64,000 bases of DNA from Planctomycetota bacterium (GCA_021413865.1 JAIOPN010000017.1:1-64000); one strand, 5' to 3'; shown: positions 51,117-60,614, counted from the first letter of the stretch. Numbers and translations are program-made. The notes: generated by a model not told the origin, from the letters alone.

Positions 51117-53995
51117 TGGGCGAAACGCTCTACGTCATCGACGGACACGCCCAGATTTTTAGGGCGTACTACGCCATCCGCGGCGGGCTCAACAGCCCCG
51201 TCACCGGCGAGCCCACGCAGGCCGTCTTCGGCTTCGCGTCGATGCTGCTCAAGCTCTTGAGCGTCTCGCACCCGACGCACGTGGTGATGGCGGTGGACTC
51301 GCCGGGCAAGACGTTCCGCGAGGAGATCTACGAGCCCTACAAGGCCAACCGCGAGACCACCCCACCCGACCTGATCTCGCAGGTGCCGCGCATCATCGAG
51401 CTGACGAAACACTTCGGCATCCCCGTGCTCGGCCGTGTCGGCGACGAGGCGGACGACATCATCGCCACCGTCACCCGCGTGGCGCTGGCCGATCCCGCCT
51501 TCCCAGACCTGCGCCTCCGCATCGTCTCCAAAGACAAGGACCTGATGCAGCTCCTCACCGAGCGCGTCACGCTCTTCGACATCCACACCGACGAGACCAT
51601 CGACGCCGCCTGGCTCAAGGCCAACCGCGGCGTCGAGCCGTCGCAGGTGATCGACTTCCTCACCCTCACCGGCGACACCGCCGATAACATCCCCGGCGTG
51701 CCGGGCATCGGCCCCAAGACCGCCGCGGAGTTGCTGACGCAATACCGCTCCATTGAAGGCATCTACGAACACATCGAGGAGATCAAGGGCAAACGCCGTG
51801 AAAACCTCGAACAGTCGCGCGAGAAGATCAAGCTCGCCCGCCGGCTCGTCACGCTGAAGGACGATCTGGATTACCGCTTCACGGTGGCGGGTGCGCGGCT
51901 CGGGAAGATCAACGCCGTCGCGGTGCGCGACATGTTCAACCAGCTCGGCTTCCGCCGATTGATCGGCGATCTCGACCGCGTGCTCGGCGATTCCGCCCCC
52001 GCTTCCATCTCCCCCGCCGCCGCACCCGCGAAACCCGCGCCCGCTGCACCCAAGTCCGAGGACGGTTTCGCCGGCAGCCTCTTCGACATGGGCGAGCCGG
52101 AGACGGCGAACCCCGCCGAACAATCCGTTCACGCCGAGCCCGCGGTGCCCGAGGGCGTGACCACCGCAGCGCAGTTCGATTACACGGCGATGACCGACGA
52201 AAAATCACTGCGCCAACTCGTGGACGATCTCCGCAAACAGCCGCTCGTCAGCCTCGACACCGAGACGATCGGCCTTGGCGGCGACGCGGCGCTCTGCGGC
52301 CTGAGCCTGGCGTGGAAGGCCGGCCACGGCGTCTATATCCCGCTGCGCACCCCCACGCCCGACCGCCACCTGTCCCCGGAGAAGGCGCTCCCCATCCTCG
52401 CCCCGCTCTTCTCCGATCCGGGCGTCCCCAAGTGCGGGCACAACCTTAAATACGACGCCCTCGTCCTCCGCCACGCAGGCGTCCACATGCGCGGCATCGC
52501 CTTCGACTCCATGATCGCCAGCCACCTGCTCGGCTCGCCATCGCACGGGCTCGACGCGCTTGCCCTCAATGAACTGAAACACCAGACCATCCCCATCAGC
52601 CGCCTGATCGGCGACACCGGCGGCAAGAGCAGCGGCGAACGGACGATGGACCAGGTGCCGATGGAGCTCATCACCACCTACGCCGCGGAGGACGCCGACG
52701 TGGCGTTGCGGCTGGCGGAGCTGATGAGGCCGCGCCTCAAGCTCGCGGGCATGGACCGCCTCGCCGATGAGGTCGAGATGCCGCTGGTCGGCGTGCTCGC
52801 CGAGATGGAGTTCAACGGCATCCGCGTCGATCCCGACGAGCTTAGACGCCAGCAGTCCACGCTGACCGACCGCATCGTCGAGCTGCGCGCCAAGGTGCAG
52901 GAGGCCGCGGGGATGGACTTCAACCCCGACTCGCCCAAGCAGCTCGCCGACGTGCTGTTCCGCAAGCTCGGCCTGCCCGTGGTCAAGAAAACCAAGACAG
53001 GCCCGAGCACGGACATCGAGGTGCTCGAAACCCTCGCGGACATGGACAACCTGACCGACGAGCAGGCGGCGGTGCCGAACCTGATCGTCGAGTACCGCCA
53101 GCTCTCGAAGCTGGTGGGCACGTACCTGGAAAACCTGCGTGAGAGCATCAACCCGCGCACCGGCCGGGTGCACACGTCGTTCCAGCAGGCGGCGACGGCC
53201 ACGGGGCGGCTCTCCTCCAACAACCCGAACCTGCAAAATATCCCCATCCGCACCGAGGTCGGCCGGCAGATCAGAAAGGCCTTCATCGCCGACCCGGGAA
53301 ACCACCTGGTGAGCGCGGACTATTCCCAGATCGAGCTGCGCATCCTCGCGCACCTGAGCGGGGACGAAAAACTCATCGAGGCGTTCGCCAGCGGTCGCGA
53401 CATCCACAACGAGGTGGCTTCGCAGGTCTTCAACGTCCCGCTGGATCTGGTGAGCAAGCCGCAGCGCGACCAGGCGAAGGTGGTGAACTTCGGGATCATC
53501 TACGGCGTCAGCGCGTTCGGCCTGGCGCGGCGGATCGAGGGGCTGGACCGTGGCGGCGCGGGGAAACTCATCGCCGATTACAAGGCGAGGTACCGCGGCA
53601 TCGACGATTTTCTGTCGCGCTGCATCGAGCAGGCCAAGTCGCTGGGCTACGTCACCACGATGTTCGGCCGACGGCGGCAGATCCCCGAGATCCAGTCGCG
53701 CAACCCCAACACCCGCAGCCTCGGCGAGCGACTGGCCATCAACAGCGTCGTGCAGGGCAGCGCGGCGGAACTCATCAAGCTGGCCATGGTGAACCTGCAC
53801 CGCCGCATCCTCGACGCGTCGCTGCCGATGCGGTTGTTGCTGCAGATCCACGACGAACTCGTGCTGGAGTGCCCGGCGGGCGAGGCGGTGCGGTGCGCTG
53901 AAGTCGTCAAAACTGAGATGAGCAAGGCGATGACGCTGCTGGTACCTCTCGTGGTGGAGACGGGGTCGGGGACGGACTGGTTTTCGTGCAAATAA
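51116..53995 (+). CDS. polA: DNA polymerase I
   Basis: A 959-residue polymerase with all three domains. The 5' nuclease (residues 1-290) includes YVIDGHAQIFRAYYAIRGG and the GIGPKTAAELL helix-hairpin-helix. A linker rich in Ala/Pro follows. The 3'-5' exonuclease keeps its DxE (Asp381, Glu383 in LVSLDTETIGL), so proofreading is probably active. The polymerase domain shows motif A DYSQIELRILAHLSGDE, motif B RDQAKVVNFGIIYGVSAFGL and motif C LLQIHDELVLECP. It fills gaps and removes primers in replication and repair. Its ATG at 51116 shares its first base with the purL stop (TGATG), so the two are probably translated together; a GTG at 51113 is the alternative. Confidence 0.96.
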   Translation: MGETLYVIDGHAQIFRAYYAIRGGLNSPVTGEPTQAVFGFASMLLKLLSVSHPTHVVMAVDSPGKTFREEIYEPYKANRETTPPDLISQVPRIIELTKHFGIPVLGRVGDEADDIIATVTRVALADPAFPDLRLRIVSKDKDLMQLLTERVTLFDIHTDETIDAAWLKANRGVEPSQVIDFLTLTGDTADNIPGVPGIGPKTAAELLTQYRSIEGIYEHIEEIKGKRRENLEQSREKIKLARRLVTLKDDLDYRFTVAGARLGKINAVAVRDMFNQLGFRRLIGDLDRVLGDSAPASISPAAAPAKPAPAAPKSEDGFAGSLFDMGEPETANPAEQSVHAEPAVPEGVTTAAQFDYTAMTDEKSLRQLVDDLRKQPLVSLDTETIGLGGDAALCGLSLAWKAGHGVYIPLRTPTPDRHLSPEKALPILAPLFSDPGVPKCGHNLKYDALVLRHAGVHMRGIAFDSMIASHLLGSPSHGLDALALNELKHQTIPISRLIGDTGGKSSGERTMDQVPMELITTYAAEDADVALRLAELMRPRLKLAGMDRLADEVEMPLVGVLAEMEFNGIRVDPDELRRQQSTLTDRIVELRAKVQEAAGMDFNPDSPKQLADVLFRKLGLPVVKKTKTGPSTDIEVLETLADMDNLTDEQAAVPNLIVEYRQLSKLVGTYLENLRESINPRTGRVHTSFQQAATATGRLSSNNPNLQNIPIRTEVGRQIRKAFIADPGNHLVSADYSQIELRILAHLSGDEKLIEAFASGRDIHNEVASQVFNVPLDLVSKPQRDQAKVVNFGIIYGVSAFGLARRIEGLDRGGAGKLIADYKARYRGIDDFLSRCIEQAKSLGYVTTMFGRRRQIPEIQSRNPNTRSLGERLAINSVVQGSAAELIKLAMVNLHRRILDASLPMRLLLQIHDELVLECPAGEAVRCAEVVKTEMSKAMTLLVPLVVETGSGTDWFSCK

Positions 53996-54037
53996 ATCTG
54001 TAGTCACGACCACACCGCGGGTGCGAATTGCTCCGGC

Positions 54038-54180
54038 GTAGGGTGCGTGGAGCGGAGCGCTACGCACCACTCCCGTGCGGATCACACGGAAGAATCAAAA
54101 ATGACACAGCCCTGTTTCCGGTGATATCACGCCAATCGGGGGCGGGAATGGTGCGTTGCGCTCCGCTCCACGCACCCTAC
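54038..54180. repeat. inverted-repeat element, family C (well-preserved copy)
   Basis: Thirty-eight-base arms (GTAGGGTGCGTGGAGCGGAG...) at 54038-54075 and 54143-54180 with three mismatches; the 67-bp centre is less GC-rich. A degenerate relative is at 25768-25914. It fills most of the convergent gap between polA and the glycosidase-like gene. Confidence 0.85.
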
Positions 54181-54194
54181 CGCCCCAATACGCC

Positions 54195-55844
54195 TCACCC
54201 CAGCTCCGCGAGGATCTTCTGCGTGAGCGTCCAGAAATTACTCTCGCGGAAGGCGGATGCTGCGCCGGGGAGGGCCCCGTGCCGCTGCGTGTGGTGCGTC
54301 CAGTTCGTCTGCGCGGAAAGAATGCGGCGGCGGCAGAGGTCGGAGGCGGCCGGTTCGCGTGACCGGCCGAAGCGGCGGTAGGCGATCAGCCCCGCGAGAA
54401 GATCGCGCAGGGATTGCGTCAATGAGTCGGCGTATTGCAGCGTGTTGAGGAGCGGTTCGATCGCCGCGCGATTGCCGTCGTTGAGCGCATGCTGGAGCGC
54501 GGCGCGGTCCTGGTCGATCTGTTCGACGGCCGACTGTTTCTCCTGCACCACCTCGTCGAGCACACCGTCGGGCAGCCGCTGGATGATGCGCCACGCGGCC
54601 TGCGCGTCCACCAGGTCGTCCTGTATCCAGTCGGCGTTGGGGTGCCAGGGGTCGGCCTTGGTGCGGGCGAACGGGCCGATGTAGAAGCCCTTGAGCACCA
54701 CCCCGGGCGAGTGCGTGAGGATGTCGCGCAGCGCTGATGCCGCGGCCGGGTCCTTCACGCCCAACCGTTTGTTGATCCAGTTTTTTGCCAGCGCGGCGAC
54801 GTCGGCACGCGGGTCCTCCGCCAGCGCCGGCACGCAGCAGACGTTGGCGTCGATCCACGACTCGTTGTTCACGAACGGCCCGCCCCACCCGCCGCCGCGC
54901 ACCCACGCCCAGAGCCCCGCGAAGTTCACCCTCCCCGCCACGCCCGAGAGGCCAGCGGGTTCGTTGCCGTCGCGTGACTCGGGGCAGCCGTCGCGCCAGA
55001 GCGGCGCCTGCCAGTTGGGGATGCCCCCCTTGCCCTCGAACTCGCGCTGGCACTGCAATTCGTAGAGGATCGGCCGCTTGCCGAAGGCGAGGCTCGCGGC
55101 GTTCCACTTCTGGTACCGCCAGAAATCGGTCTGCGTGAACTTGAAGGAGAGGATGAAGCGGTCGTCCGCCTCGTCGCCGGGCAGGCGGTCGCGGACGCGC
55201 TGCGCCAGCTCGACGGAGTCGTGCAGGCCGTTGGGGCGCACGTTCCAGGCGCGGGCGATGAGGCGCTTGCCGAGGCGCTCGACCACGAGCCTGTGGAAGT
55301 GGGAGAGGACGAGCGTGATGCGGTCCGCCCGACCGAGCAGCGAGCAGCGGCCGCAGTGCGGGGAGTAGATGTCGTTGCCCACGAGGTACGGGATGCGGGA
55401 GGCGTCGTTGTCGCCGAAGCGGAGCACGACGCCGACGGCGCCCGGCAACGCAGCCAGCAGCGCCTCGAGCGCCTTGCCGGTGCGTTCGAGCGTCGCCTCG
55501 CTGGCGGGGCAGAGCGTCCCGGGCCGGCGGAGGCAGGAATAGGCGCCGACATGGGCATTGACGGTGTCGCGTGCCAGCGTGAGGACGTCGTAGGCGAGAT
55601 AGACATCAAGCCCCGCCTTCGTCGCCTGCTCGACGCGCTGGCGCACGAGGTCGAGCTGCTGCCGCACCCAGCGCTGCATCTCGCCGGAGGAAACGACGGA
55701 GGGGTCCTCGATGCCCGACAGGCCCGTGGTTTCGTAGAGGACGATGCCGTTGTAGCCCAGCGATTTCAGCTCGTGGGGGTCGCGGTACCGGCTGTTGGCG
55801 AAGGGCTCTCCCGGGTTGTCGAGGATGGTCGCGAGCTTGAGCAT
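54195..55844 (-). CDS. hypothetical protein, possible glycoside-hydrolase (alpha-glucuronidase-like) barrel
   Basis: A 549-residue protein without signal peptide. The first 330 residues have alternating strands and helices of a TIM barrel (HELKSLGYNGIVLYETTGLS, GLDVYLAYDVLTLARDTVNA, FILSFKFTQTDFWRYQKWNA). The passage ELQCQREFEGKGGIPNWQAP and the tryptophan-rich VNFAGLWAWVRGGGWGGPFV resemble regions of GH67/GH115 alpha-glucuronidases. The last 220 residues are helical. Catalytic acids cannot be named with confidence. The start is placed at 55844 (MLKLATILDN); an earlier frame starts in a repeat element. A role in uronic-acid-containing glycan breakdown would fit the heparinase-like and DUF4838 genes of the window. 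Confidence 0.55.
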   Translation of the reverse strand: MLKLATILDNPGEPFANSRYRDPHELKSLGYNGIVLYETTGLSGIEDPSVVSSGEMQRWVRQQLDLVRQRVEQATKAGLDVYLAYDVLTLARDTVNAHVGAYSCLRRPGTLCPASEATLERTGKALEALLAALPGAVGVVLRFGDNDASRIPYLVGNDIYSPHCGRCSLLGRADRITLVLSHFHRLVVERLGKRLIARAWNVRPNGLHDSVELAQRVRDRLPGDEADDRFILSFKFTQTDFWRYQKWNAASLAFGKRPILYELQCQREFEGKGGIPNWQAPLWRDGCPESRDGNEPAGLSGVAGRVNFAGLWAWVRGGGWGGPFVNNESWIDANVCCVPALAEDPRADVAALAKNWINKRLGVKDPAAASALRDILTHSPGVVLKGFYIGPFARTKADPWHPNADWIQDDLVDAQAAWRIIQRLPDGVLDEVVQEKQSAVEQIDQDRAALQHALNDGNRAAIEPLLNTLQYADSLTQSLRDLLAGLIAYRRFGRSREPAASDLCRRRILSAQTNWTHHTQRHGALPGAASAFRESNFWTLTQKILAELG

Positions 55845-55894
55845 TGGGTGAGGTTGTAACGGTTGCATCGGAGAGGGGCAAACAGGTCTTTTGC

Positions 55895-55980
55895 AGGGTA
55901 GCGCTGAGTCCGCGAAGCCCACCACTCTTTGGCGCGCGAATACGCAGATGGTGGGCTTCGCGGACTCAGCTCCACCCTAC
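55895..55980. repeat. palindromic repeat element, family H
   Basis: Thirty-base arms AGGGTAGCGCTGAGTCCGCG... (55895-55924) and its complement (ending at 55978), with one mismatch region, around a 24-bp centre. It forms the gap between the zincin gene and the glycosidase-like gene. No second copy is found in the window. Confidence 0.8.
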
Positions 55981-55990
55981 GAAGATGAAT

Positions 55991-56377
55991 TCACCCGTAC
56001 CCCAGCGCCGTCAGGTCGTCCTCGTCGAGGCCAAAGTGGTGGCCGATCTCGTGCAGCAGCGTGATGCGGACCTGCGTTTCCAATTCGCTGCGGCGTCGCC
56101 CGGCGACGCGCATGATCGGGCCACGGAAGAGCATCATGCGGTCGGGCATGGTGCCCGAGTGCTCGACGCTGCGTTTGGTGATCGGGATGCCCCAGTGCAG
56201 GCCGCACAGGTCCGTCGTGTGCGGATCGATCGCCATCTCCTCCAGCACGTCGCGCGGCGGCTCATCCTCGACGATCAGCGGTACCTCCTCCATCACCTCG
56301 CGGATGTTCTCGGGCAACTCCTCGATGATCGCTTCGAGCAGCCCGTCGAAACGCCGGCGTTGAATGGGTGAGATCAT
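55991..56377 (-). CDS. zincin-like small metalloprotease (PF06262 type)
   Basis: A 128-residue minimal zinc protease. The metal site is TLLHEIGHHFGLDEDDL, an HExxHxxGxxD/E pattern at about residues 106-120. The preceding part (LPENIREVMEEVPLIVEDEP, RMMLFRGPIMRVAGRRRSEL) matches the DUF1025/PF06262 family, known from a T. thermophilus structure as a minimal single-domain zincin. It is short, cytoplasmic and of unknown target. It lies 25 bp beyond the pyrD stop on the same strand, and may share its transcript. Confidence 0.85.
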   Translation of the reverse strand: MISPIQRRRFDGLLEAIIEELPENIREVMEEVPLIVEDEPPRDVLEEMAIDPHTTDLCGLHWGIPITKRSVEHSGTMPDRMMLFRGPIMRVAGRRRSELETQVRITLLHEIGHHFGLDEDDLTALGYG

Positions 56378-56401
56378 GGGGGACCGTTGCGTCGCCGCGC
56401 G

Positions 56402-57412
56402 TCAGGGATACGGTGTCACGGGCGGCTCGCCGTGCAAGGCGAGCGTGCCGACGATCTCACGGAGGGATTTGCAGCCCTGCTTCTGGAGATAGGCGGCGAG
56501 GCCCTCGGTGATCTTTACGGGCGTGGCGGGGTCAACGAAGAGCGCCGTGCCGACCGCCAGACCGCTGGCGCCGGCGAGGAGGAACTCGGCGGCGTCCTGC
56601 CAGTATTGAATCCCCCCCATGCCGATGATGGGAACCTTCGCCTCACGAGCGACGTGGCGGTAAACACGGTGCAGCAGGTAAACCGCCAGGGGTCGGATCG
56701 CGGGCCCGGAAAGCCCCCCCGTCCCGTTCGCCAGCCGCGGGCGGCGCTTGTGGATGTCGATGGTCATCGCCGTGTAGGTGTTGATCATGCTCAGCACATC
56801 CGCGCCGCCCTCGACGGCCGCGCGGGCGGTGAGCACGATGTCGCCGACGTTGGGCGAGAGCTTCACGATCAGGCGGACGTTTTTCGCCATCGCGGTACGG
56901 ACCTCGCGGCAGAGCTCCCTGAGGAGCCGCGGGTCGGTGCCGAAGGTCAGGCCGTCCTTCACGTTCGGGCAGGAGACGTTGAGCTCGATGGCGTCCACGT
57001 CGGGCTCGGCGGCGACGCGGGCGCAGGTTTTCACATAATCGTCGGTGCTGTGGCCGGCGACGTTGACGATGACGCGCGGGCCGGTGGCGCGGAGCTTGCG
57101 GAGCTGCGGGAGCTTGTCGGCGAGGAAGGCATCGAGGCCGACGTTCGCCAGGCCGATGGCGTTGAGCATGCCGCCGCGCGTTTCCACGATGCGATAGGCC
57201 TCGTTGCCCTTGCGGGCCTCGGCGGTGATGGACTTGGTGACGAAGGCCCCAAGGCGTGAAAGGTCGGTGAAGTCGGCGTATTCGTAGCCGTACCCGCAGG
57301 TGCCCGAGGCGGTCATCATCGGGTTGGCGAGCTTCAGGCCGGCCAGGTCGATGGAGAGGTCAACGGCGGCGGCGGGCGGCGTGGCGGCGGGTGTCGGGGA
57401 AGAGGGCGTCAT
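56402..57412 (-). CDS. pyrD: dihydroorotate dehydrogenase (class 1B)
   Basis: A 336-residue FMN enzyme that oxidises dihydroorotate to orotate in pyrimidine synthesis. Typical blocks are LANPMMTASGTCGYGYEY, KSITAEARKGNEAYRIVET with GGMLNAIGLANVG, IELNVSCPNVKDGLTFGTDP (the cysteine is the class-1 catalytic base) and IIGMGGIQYWQDAAEFLLAG. The sequence resembles class 1B, which works with a PyrK electron-transfer subunit not seen here. The ATG at 57412 is the best family fit; its codon overlaps the ATG of the divergent rlmN gene by two bases. An N-terminal Thr/Pro/Ala-rich extension is present. Confidence 0.93.
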   Translation of the reverse strand: MTPSSPTPAATPPAAAVDLSIDLAGLKLANPMMTASGTCGYGYEYADFTDLSRLGAFVTKSITAEARKGNEAYRIVETRGGMLNAIGLANVGLDAFLADKLPQLRKLRATGPRVIVNVAGHSTDDYVKTCARVAAEPDVDAIELNVSCPNVKDGLTFGTDPRLLRELCREVRTAMAKNVRLIVKLSPNVGDIVLTARAAVEGGADVLSMINTYTAMTIDIHKRRPRLANGTGGLSGPAIRPLAVYLLHRVYRHVAREAKVPIIGMGGIQYWQDAAEFLLAGASGLAVGTALFVDPATPVKITEGLAAYLQKQGCKSLREIVGTLALHGEPPVTPYP

Positions 57413-58556
57413 GTCCGCTAAGATACCTTCGATCATGCAGCATCGCCCGCACATCTTCGACCTGACGCCCGACTCCCTGCGAGAAATCTTCACGGAATGG
57501 GGCCTGCCGCCCTTCCGCGCCGGCCAGGTGCTGGAGTGGGTCTATCAGAAGCACGTCGCCGACCCGGCGGCGATGACGAACCTCTCCAAGCGCGACCGCG
57601 ATCTGTTGGCCGAGCAGATGCGGTTCCTCACGGGGCGGGTGGTGGCGCACCAGACGGCGACGGACGGGGTGCAGAAATTGCTGATGGATTGGGCGGAGAC
57701 ACCGGAGGTTTCGGAGGTTGGTGAGGGGAATGTGGGATTGACGGTGCTCGCGGACGCTAAGCCGCAAGCGGTGAGGGCGGCGGAGACGGAGTGCGTGATG
57801 ATCCCCACGCCCGAGCGCAAGACGGCCTGTATCTCCAGCCAGATCGGCTGCCCGGTCGGGTGCAAGTTCTGCGCATCCGGTCTCGGCGGTTTGGACGGCA
57901 ACCTCACCGCCGGACAGATCGTCGAACAGGTGTGGCAACTCGGCGCCCTGCCGGAAACCGGGCGGGTGTCGAACGTGGTCTTCATGGGCATGGGCGAGCC
58001 GCTGTCGAACTTCGACAACGTCGTGAAGGCGGTGCGGACGCTGCACGCCGACTGGGGCATGGGCATCTCGGCGCGCAAGATCACCATCAGCACTGTCGGG
58101 CTCCCGGCACAGATCCGCCGTCTGGCCGACATGGAACTGCCCGTCACCCTCGCCCTGAGCCTGCACGCCCCCAATGACCTCCTGCGCCGCCAACTGATCC
58201 CGTGGGCGGAGTACGTCACCATCGAGCAGCTCTTCGAGGCGTGCGACCACTACTTCCAGCGCACCGGCCGCGAGATCACGCTCGAATACATCCTGCTCCG
58301 CGACACCAACGACCGGCCGGAGCACGCCCGCGAGCTCGCCCGTTCCGCGAAGAGGCTCCGCGCCAACGTGAATCTCATCCGCTACAACGAGGTCAATGGT
58401 TTGCCCTTCGGCCGGCCCGAGACCGACGACGTGCTCGAGTTCCAACGCATCCTCAAACAGGCGGGCATCAACACCCACATCCGCGCCAGCCGGGGGCGAG
58501 ACATCGCGGCGGCGTGCGGACAGCTACGCCACGAGAAAGCGGTCGCGGGGAAATGA
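57411..58556 (+). CDS. rlmN: dual-specificity 23S rRNA/tRNA (adenine-C2)-methyltransferase RlmN
   Basis: A 381-residue radical SAM enzyme that methylates C2 of A2503 in 23S rRNA and A37 in some tRNAs. The cluster motif CISSQIGCPVGCKFCASG contains CxxxCxxC; the final RASRGRDIAAACGQL carries the methyl-accepting cysteine. VVFMGMGEPLSNFDNVV and ITISTVGLPAQIRRLADMEL are further hallmarks. Start at 57411 is favoured because AGAGGG lies six bases before it; 57435 is the shorter alternative. It diverges from pyrD with overlapping start codons and no spacer, so the promoters must lie inside the opposite genes. Confidence 0.94.
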   Translation: MSAKIPSIMQHRPHIFDLTPDSLREIFTEWGLPPFRAGQVLEWVYQKHVADPAAMTNLSKRDRDLLAEQMRFLTGRVVAHQTATDGVQKLLMDWAETPEVSEVGEGNVGLTVLADAKPQAVRAAETECVMIPTPERKTACISSQIGCPVGCKFCASGLGGLDGNLTAGQIVEQVWQLGALPETGRVSNVVFMGMGEPLSNFDNVVKAVRTLHADWGMGISARKITISTVGLPAQIRRLADMELPVTLALSLHAPNDLLRRQLIPWAEYVTIEQLFEACDHYFQRTGREITLEYILLRDTNDRPEHARELARSAKRLRANVNLIRYNEVNGLPFGRPETDDVLEFQRILKQAGINTHIRASRGRDIAAACGQLRHEKAVAGK

Positions 58557-58561
58557 TGCTG

Positions 58562-58584
58562 CTCCTCTCCCACCGGGAGAGGGG
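58562..58584. repeat. short hairpin behind rlmN
   Basis: CTCCTCTCCC-ACC-GGGAGAGGGG-type imperfect hairpin (core CCTCTCCC/GGGAGAGG), six bases after the rlmN stop. Similar hairpins with GGGAGAG occur at 61772-61794. No T run follows. Confidence 0.5.
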
Positions 58585-58639
58585 ACGGATCGCATCTGGG
58601 TTACACTGTGCCGCGACCCGTACCCACGCGAGCGCTGCC

Positions 58640-59515
58640 ATGGCCGGCAAGACAAATACCCCCGAACACGTAGAACCGCCCTCGATCGCCGTCTGCGCCG
58701 ACCCGGCGAAGGACATCAACCTGCTCAAGGCCGCGGCGCGGCTGGCGGTGGACCTCAACCGGCCGTTCCTCGAAAAGCCGACGCGCACGGGCTACGACAT
58801 GCTGCTGGCGGTGACGCCCGAGCGGGTGGAGCTGCGCGTGCTGCGGGGCGGGGCCGACGTGAAGGGCGGCAACCCGATCTCAGCCGACCCGGGCGACCTC
58901 GACACGACCAGCGGCGCGGGGCGGTCGCTGAATCAGCCGGTCGCCAAGGCGGTGGGATTGAAGAAACGCGGCGAGGCGCCGACGGTGATCGACGCGACGG
59001 CGGGGTACGGCGAGGACGCCTGGCTGCTCGCCTCGCTGGGCTGCCGTGTGCTGGCGGTGGAACGCAACAAGGTCGTGGCGATGCTGCTGCGTGATGGGCT
59101 GCTCCGCGCAGGGTCAACCCAGCCCGACGCGCTGCAGCGTCTCCACGTCGTGACCAGCGACGCCCGCCACCTGCTCCGCCGGATCGCGCGGCGCGACGGC
59201 GCGGAGCCCGAGCCGGGCGAGGACCTGCCCGAGTCGATGCGTGACTTCCTCGAACCCGATGTTGTGTACATCGACCCGATGTTCCCCGGGGCCGCGACGC
59301 GCAAGACCGCCGAGCGCAAGCCGATGAAGGTGCTCCGCTGGCTGGTCGGCGGGGACGAGGATTGCGGCGAGCTGTTCGACTGGGCGATGACGGCCGCGCT
59401 CAAGCGCGTCGTCGTGAAGCGCCCGATGAAGGCCGATCCGCTGCGCGGCAAGCCGACAATCGTGTTCAAGGGCAAGGGCGTGCGTTACGACGTGTACGTT
59501 GTGAAGAAGCGGTGA
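58640..59515 (+). CDS. rsmJ: 16S rRNA (guanine1516-N2)-methyltransferase RsmJ-like
   Basis: A 291-residue SAM-dependent methyltransferase. The SAM loop is VIDATAGYGEDAWLLASLGC, followed by VLAVERNKVVAMLLRDGLLR, the catalytic DVVYIDPMFPGAATRKTAER and a late RVVVKRPMKADPL. These match RsmJ (YhiQ), which methylates G1516 of 16S rRNA. Its length is near the family's usual 250-260 residues, plus an N-terminal extension. The start at 58640 is the first ATG in the conserved frame. It follows rlmN by 83 bp, so two rRNA-modification genes are neighbours; the assignment of the exact base is by homology only. Confidence 0.85.
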   Translation: MAGKTNTPEHVEPPSIAVCADPAKDINLLKAAARLAVDLNRPFLEKPTRTGYDMLLAVTPERVELRVLRGGADVKGGNPISADPGDLDTTSGAGRSLNQPVAKAVGLKKRGEAPTVIDATAGYGEDAWLLASLGCRVLAVERNKVVAMLLRDGLLRAGSTQPDALQRLHVVTSDARHLLRRIARRDGAEPEPGEDLPESMRDFLEPDVVYIDPMFPGAATRKTAERKPMKVLRWLVGGDEDCGELFDWAMTAALKRVVVKRPMKADPLRGKPTIVFKGKGVRYDVYVVKKR

Positions 59516-59561
59516 ATCGCGAACGATCCTGTTTAGCGGTCGCCCCGGAGGGGCACTTCAG

Positions 59562-60605
59562 ATGACGCCCACGACGCACGTCTCGCCGCTGAACCCCGCC
59601 AACCGCCTGGGGCTGAACTACCGCCACGAGGCGACGCGGCTGCCGTGGCACGGGCCGATCGACGACGCGCACATCCACATATCGGGGCTGGAGGCGGCGA
59701 GGAAATTCTTCGAGGTCGCGGACCTGTTCGGCATCGGGCGCGTCTGGTCGCAGACCCAGCTCGAGGAGGTGGACACCCTCCGCGGCGAGTTCGGCGACCG
59801 CATCGAGTTCGTCGCCATCCCCAACTACATGGCCCGCGACAGGGCGGAGACGTTCGGCTCCGACTGGCTCCGCCGCATTGAAGCGTTCCACGCCAGGGGG
59901 TCGCGGATCGCCAAATTCTGGGCGGCACCGCGCGGGCGTGATTTCCACGAGTCGTTCCACCTCGAACACCCGACGCGCCGCGAGGCGATGAAGCTCGCCC
60001 ATTCGCTGGGCATGATTTTCATGACGCATGTGGGCGACCCGGACACGTGGTTTGCCACGCACTACAAGGACGCGAACAAGTACGGCACCAAGCCGTCGCA
60101 CTACGAGCCGCTGCGGCGGTTGCTCGACCAGTACCGCGACGTGCCCTGGATGGCGGCCCACATGGGCGGCGACCCGGAACACCTTGAACATTTGCAGGAC
60201 CTGCTCGACGCGCACCCGAACCTGCACCTGGACATCAGCGCGACGAAATGGATGGTGCGTGAGCTATCGAAACGGCCGGACGAGTTCCGCGACTTCTGCC
60301 GCCGCAACAACGGGCGGCTGCTGTTCGGCACGGACCTCGTCGTCGCCCCCGCCGATGCAGCGCTGGGCGGGCCGGAGCAGTTCGATCTGTACGCGAGCCG
60401 GTACTGGGCGATGCGCACGCTGATCGAAACAAGCTATGACGGCCCCAGCCCGATCGTCGATCCCGACCTGCCCCTGGTCGATTCCTCGCTCCCCGCGACG
60501 AGCACGGCCCACCTGCGCGGGGCGAAGATCGACCCGGCCACGCTGGCGACGCTCTACCGCGGCGCGGCGAGGCAACTGTTGGCACGCGGGAAACCGGGCA
60601 TGTAA
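59562..60605 (+). CDS. amidohydrolase family protein
   Basis: A 347-residue TIM-barrel hydrolase of the amidohydrolase-2 group. The first metal motif is IDDAHIHISG; a later MTHVGDPDTW, AAHMGGDPEHLEHL and the Asp in LLFGTDLVV complete the metal site. Such enzymes act on sugar lactones, uronates or aromatic acids in the cytoplasm. The neighbours downstream (DUF4432 epimerase-like protein, DUF4838 protein, Gfo/Idh/MocA oxidoreductase) suggest carbohydrate catabolism. It begins 46 bp after rsmJ, to which it is functionally unrelated. Confidence 0.85.
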   Translation: MTPTTHVSPLNPANRLGLNYRHEATRLPWHGPIDDAHIHISGLEAARKFFEVADLFGIGRVWSQTQLEEVDTLRGEFGDRIEFVAIPNYMARDRAETFGSDWLRRIEAFHARGSRIAKFWAAPRGRDFHESFHLEHPTRREAMKLAHSLGMIFMTHVGDPDTWFATHYKDANKYGTKPSHYEPLRRLLDQYRDVPWMAAHMGGDPEHLEHLQDLLDAHPNLHLDISATKWMVRELSKRPDEFRDFCRRNNGRLLFGTDLVVAPADAALGGPEQFDLYASRYWAMRTLIETSYDGPSPIVDPDLPLVDSSLPATSTAHLRGAKIDPATLATLYRGAARQLLARGKPGM

Positions 60606-60614
60606 AAGAGAACG

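Noticed and set aside
52205-54085. 626-codon minus-strand frame antisense to polA
   Set aside because: Mirror of the polA codons; no domain and no ribosome site.
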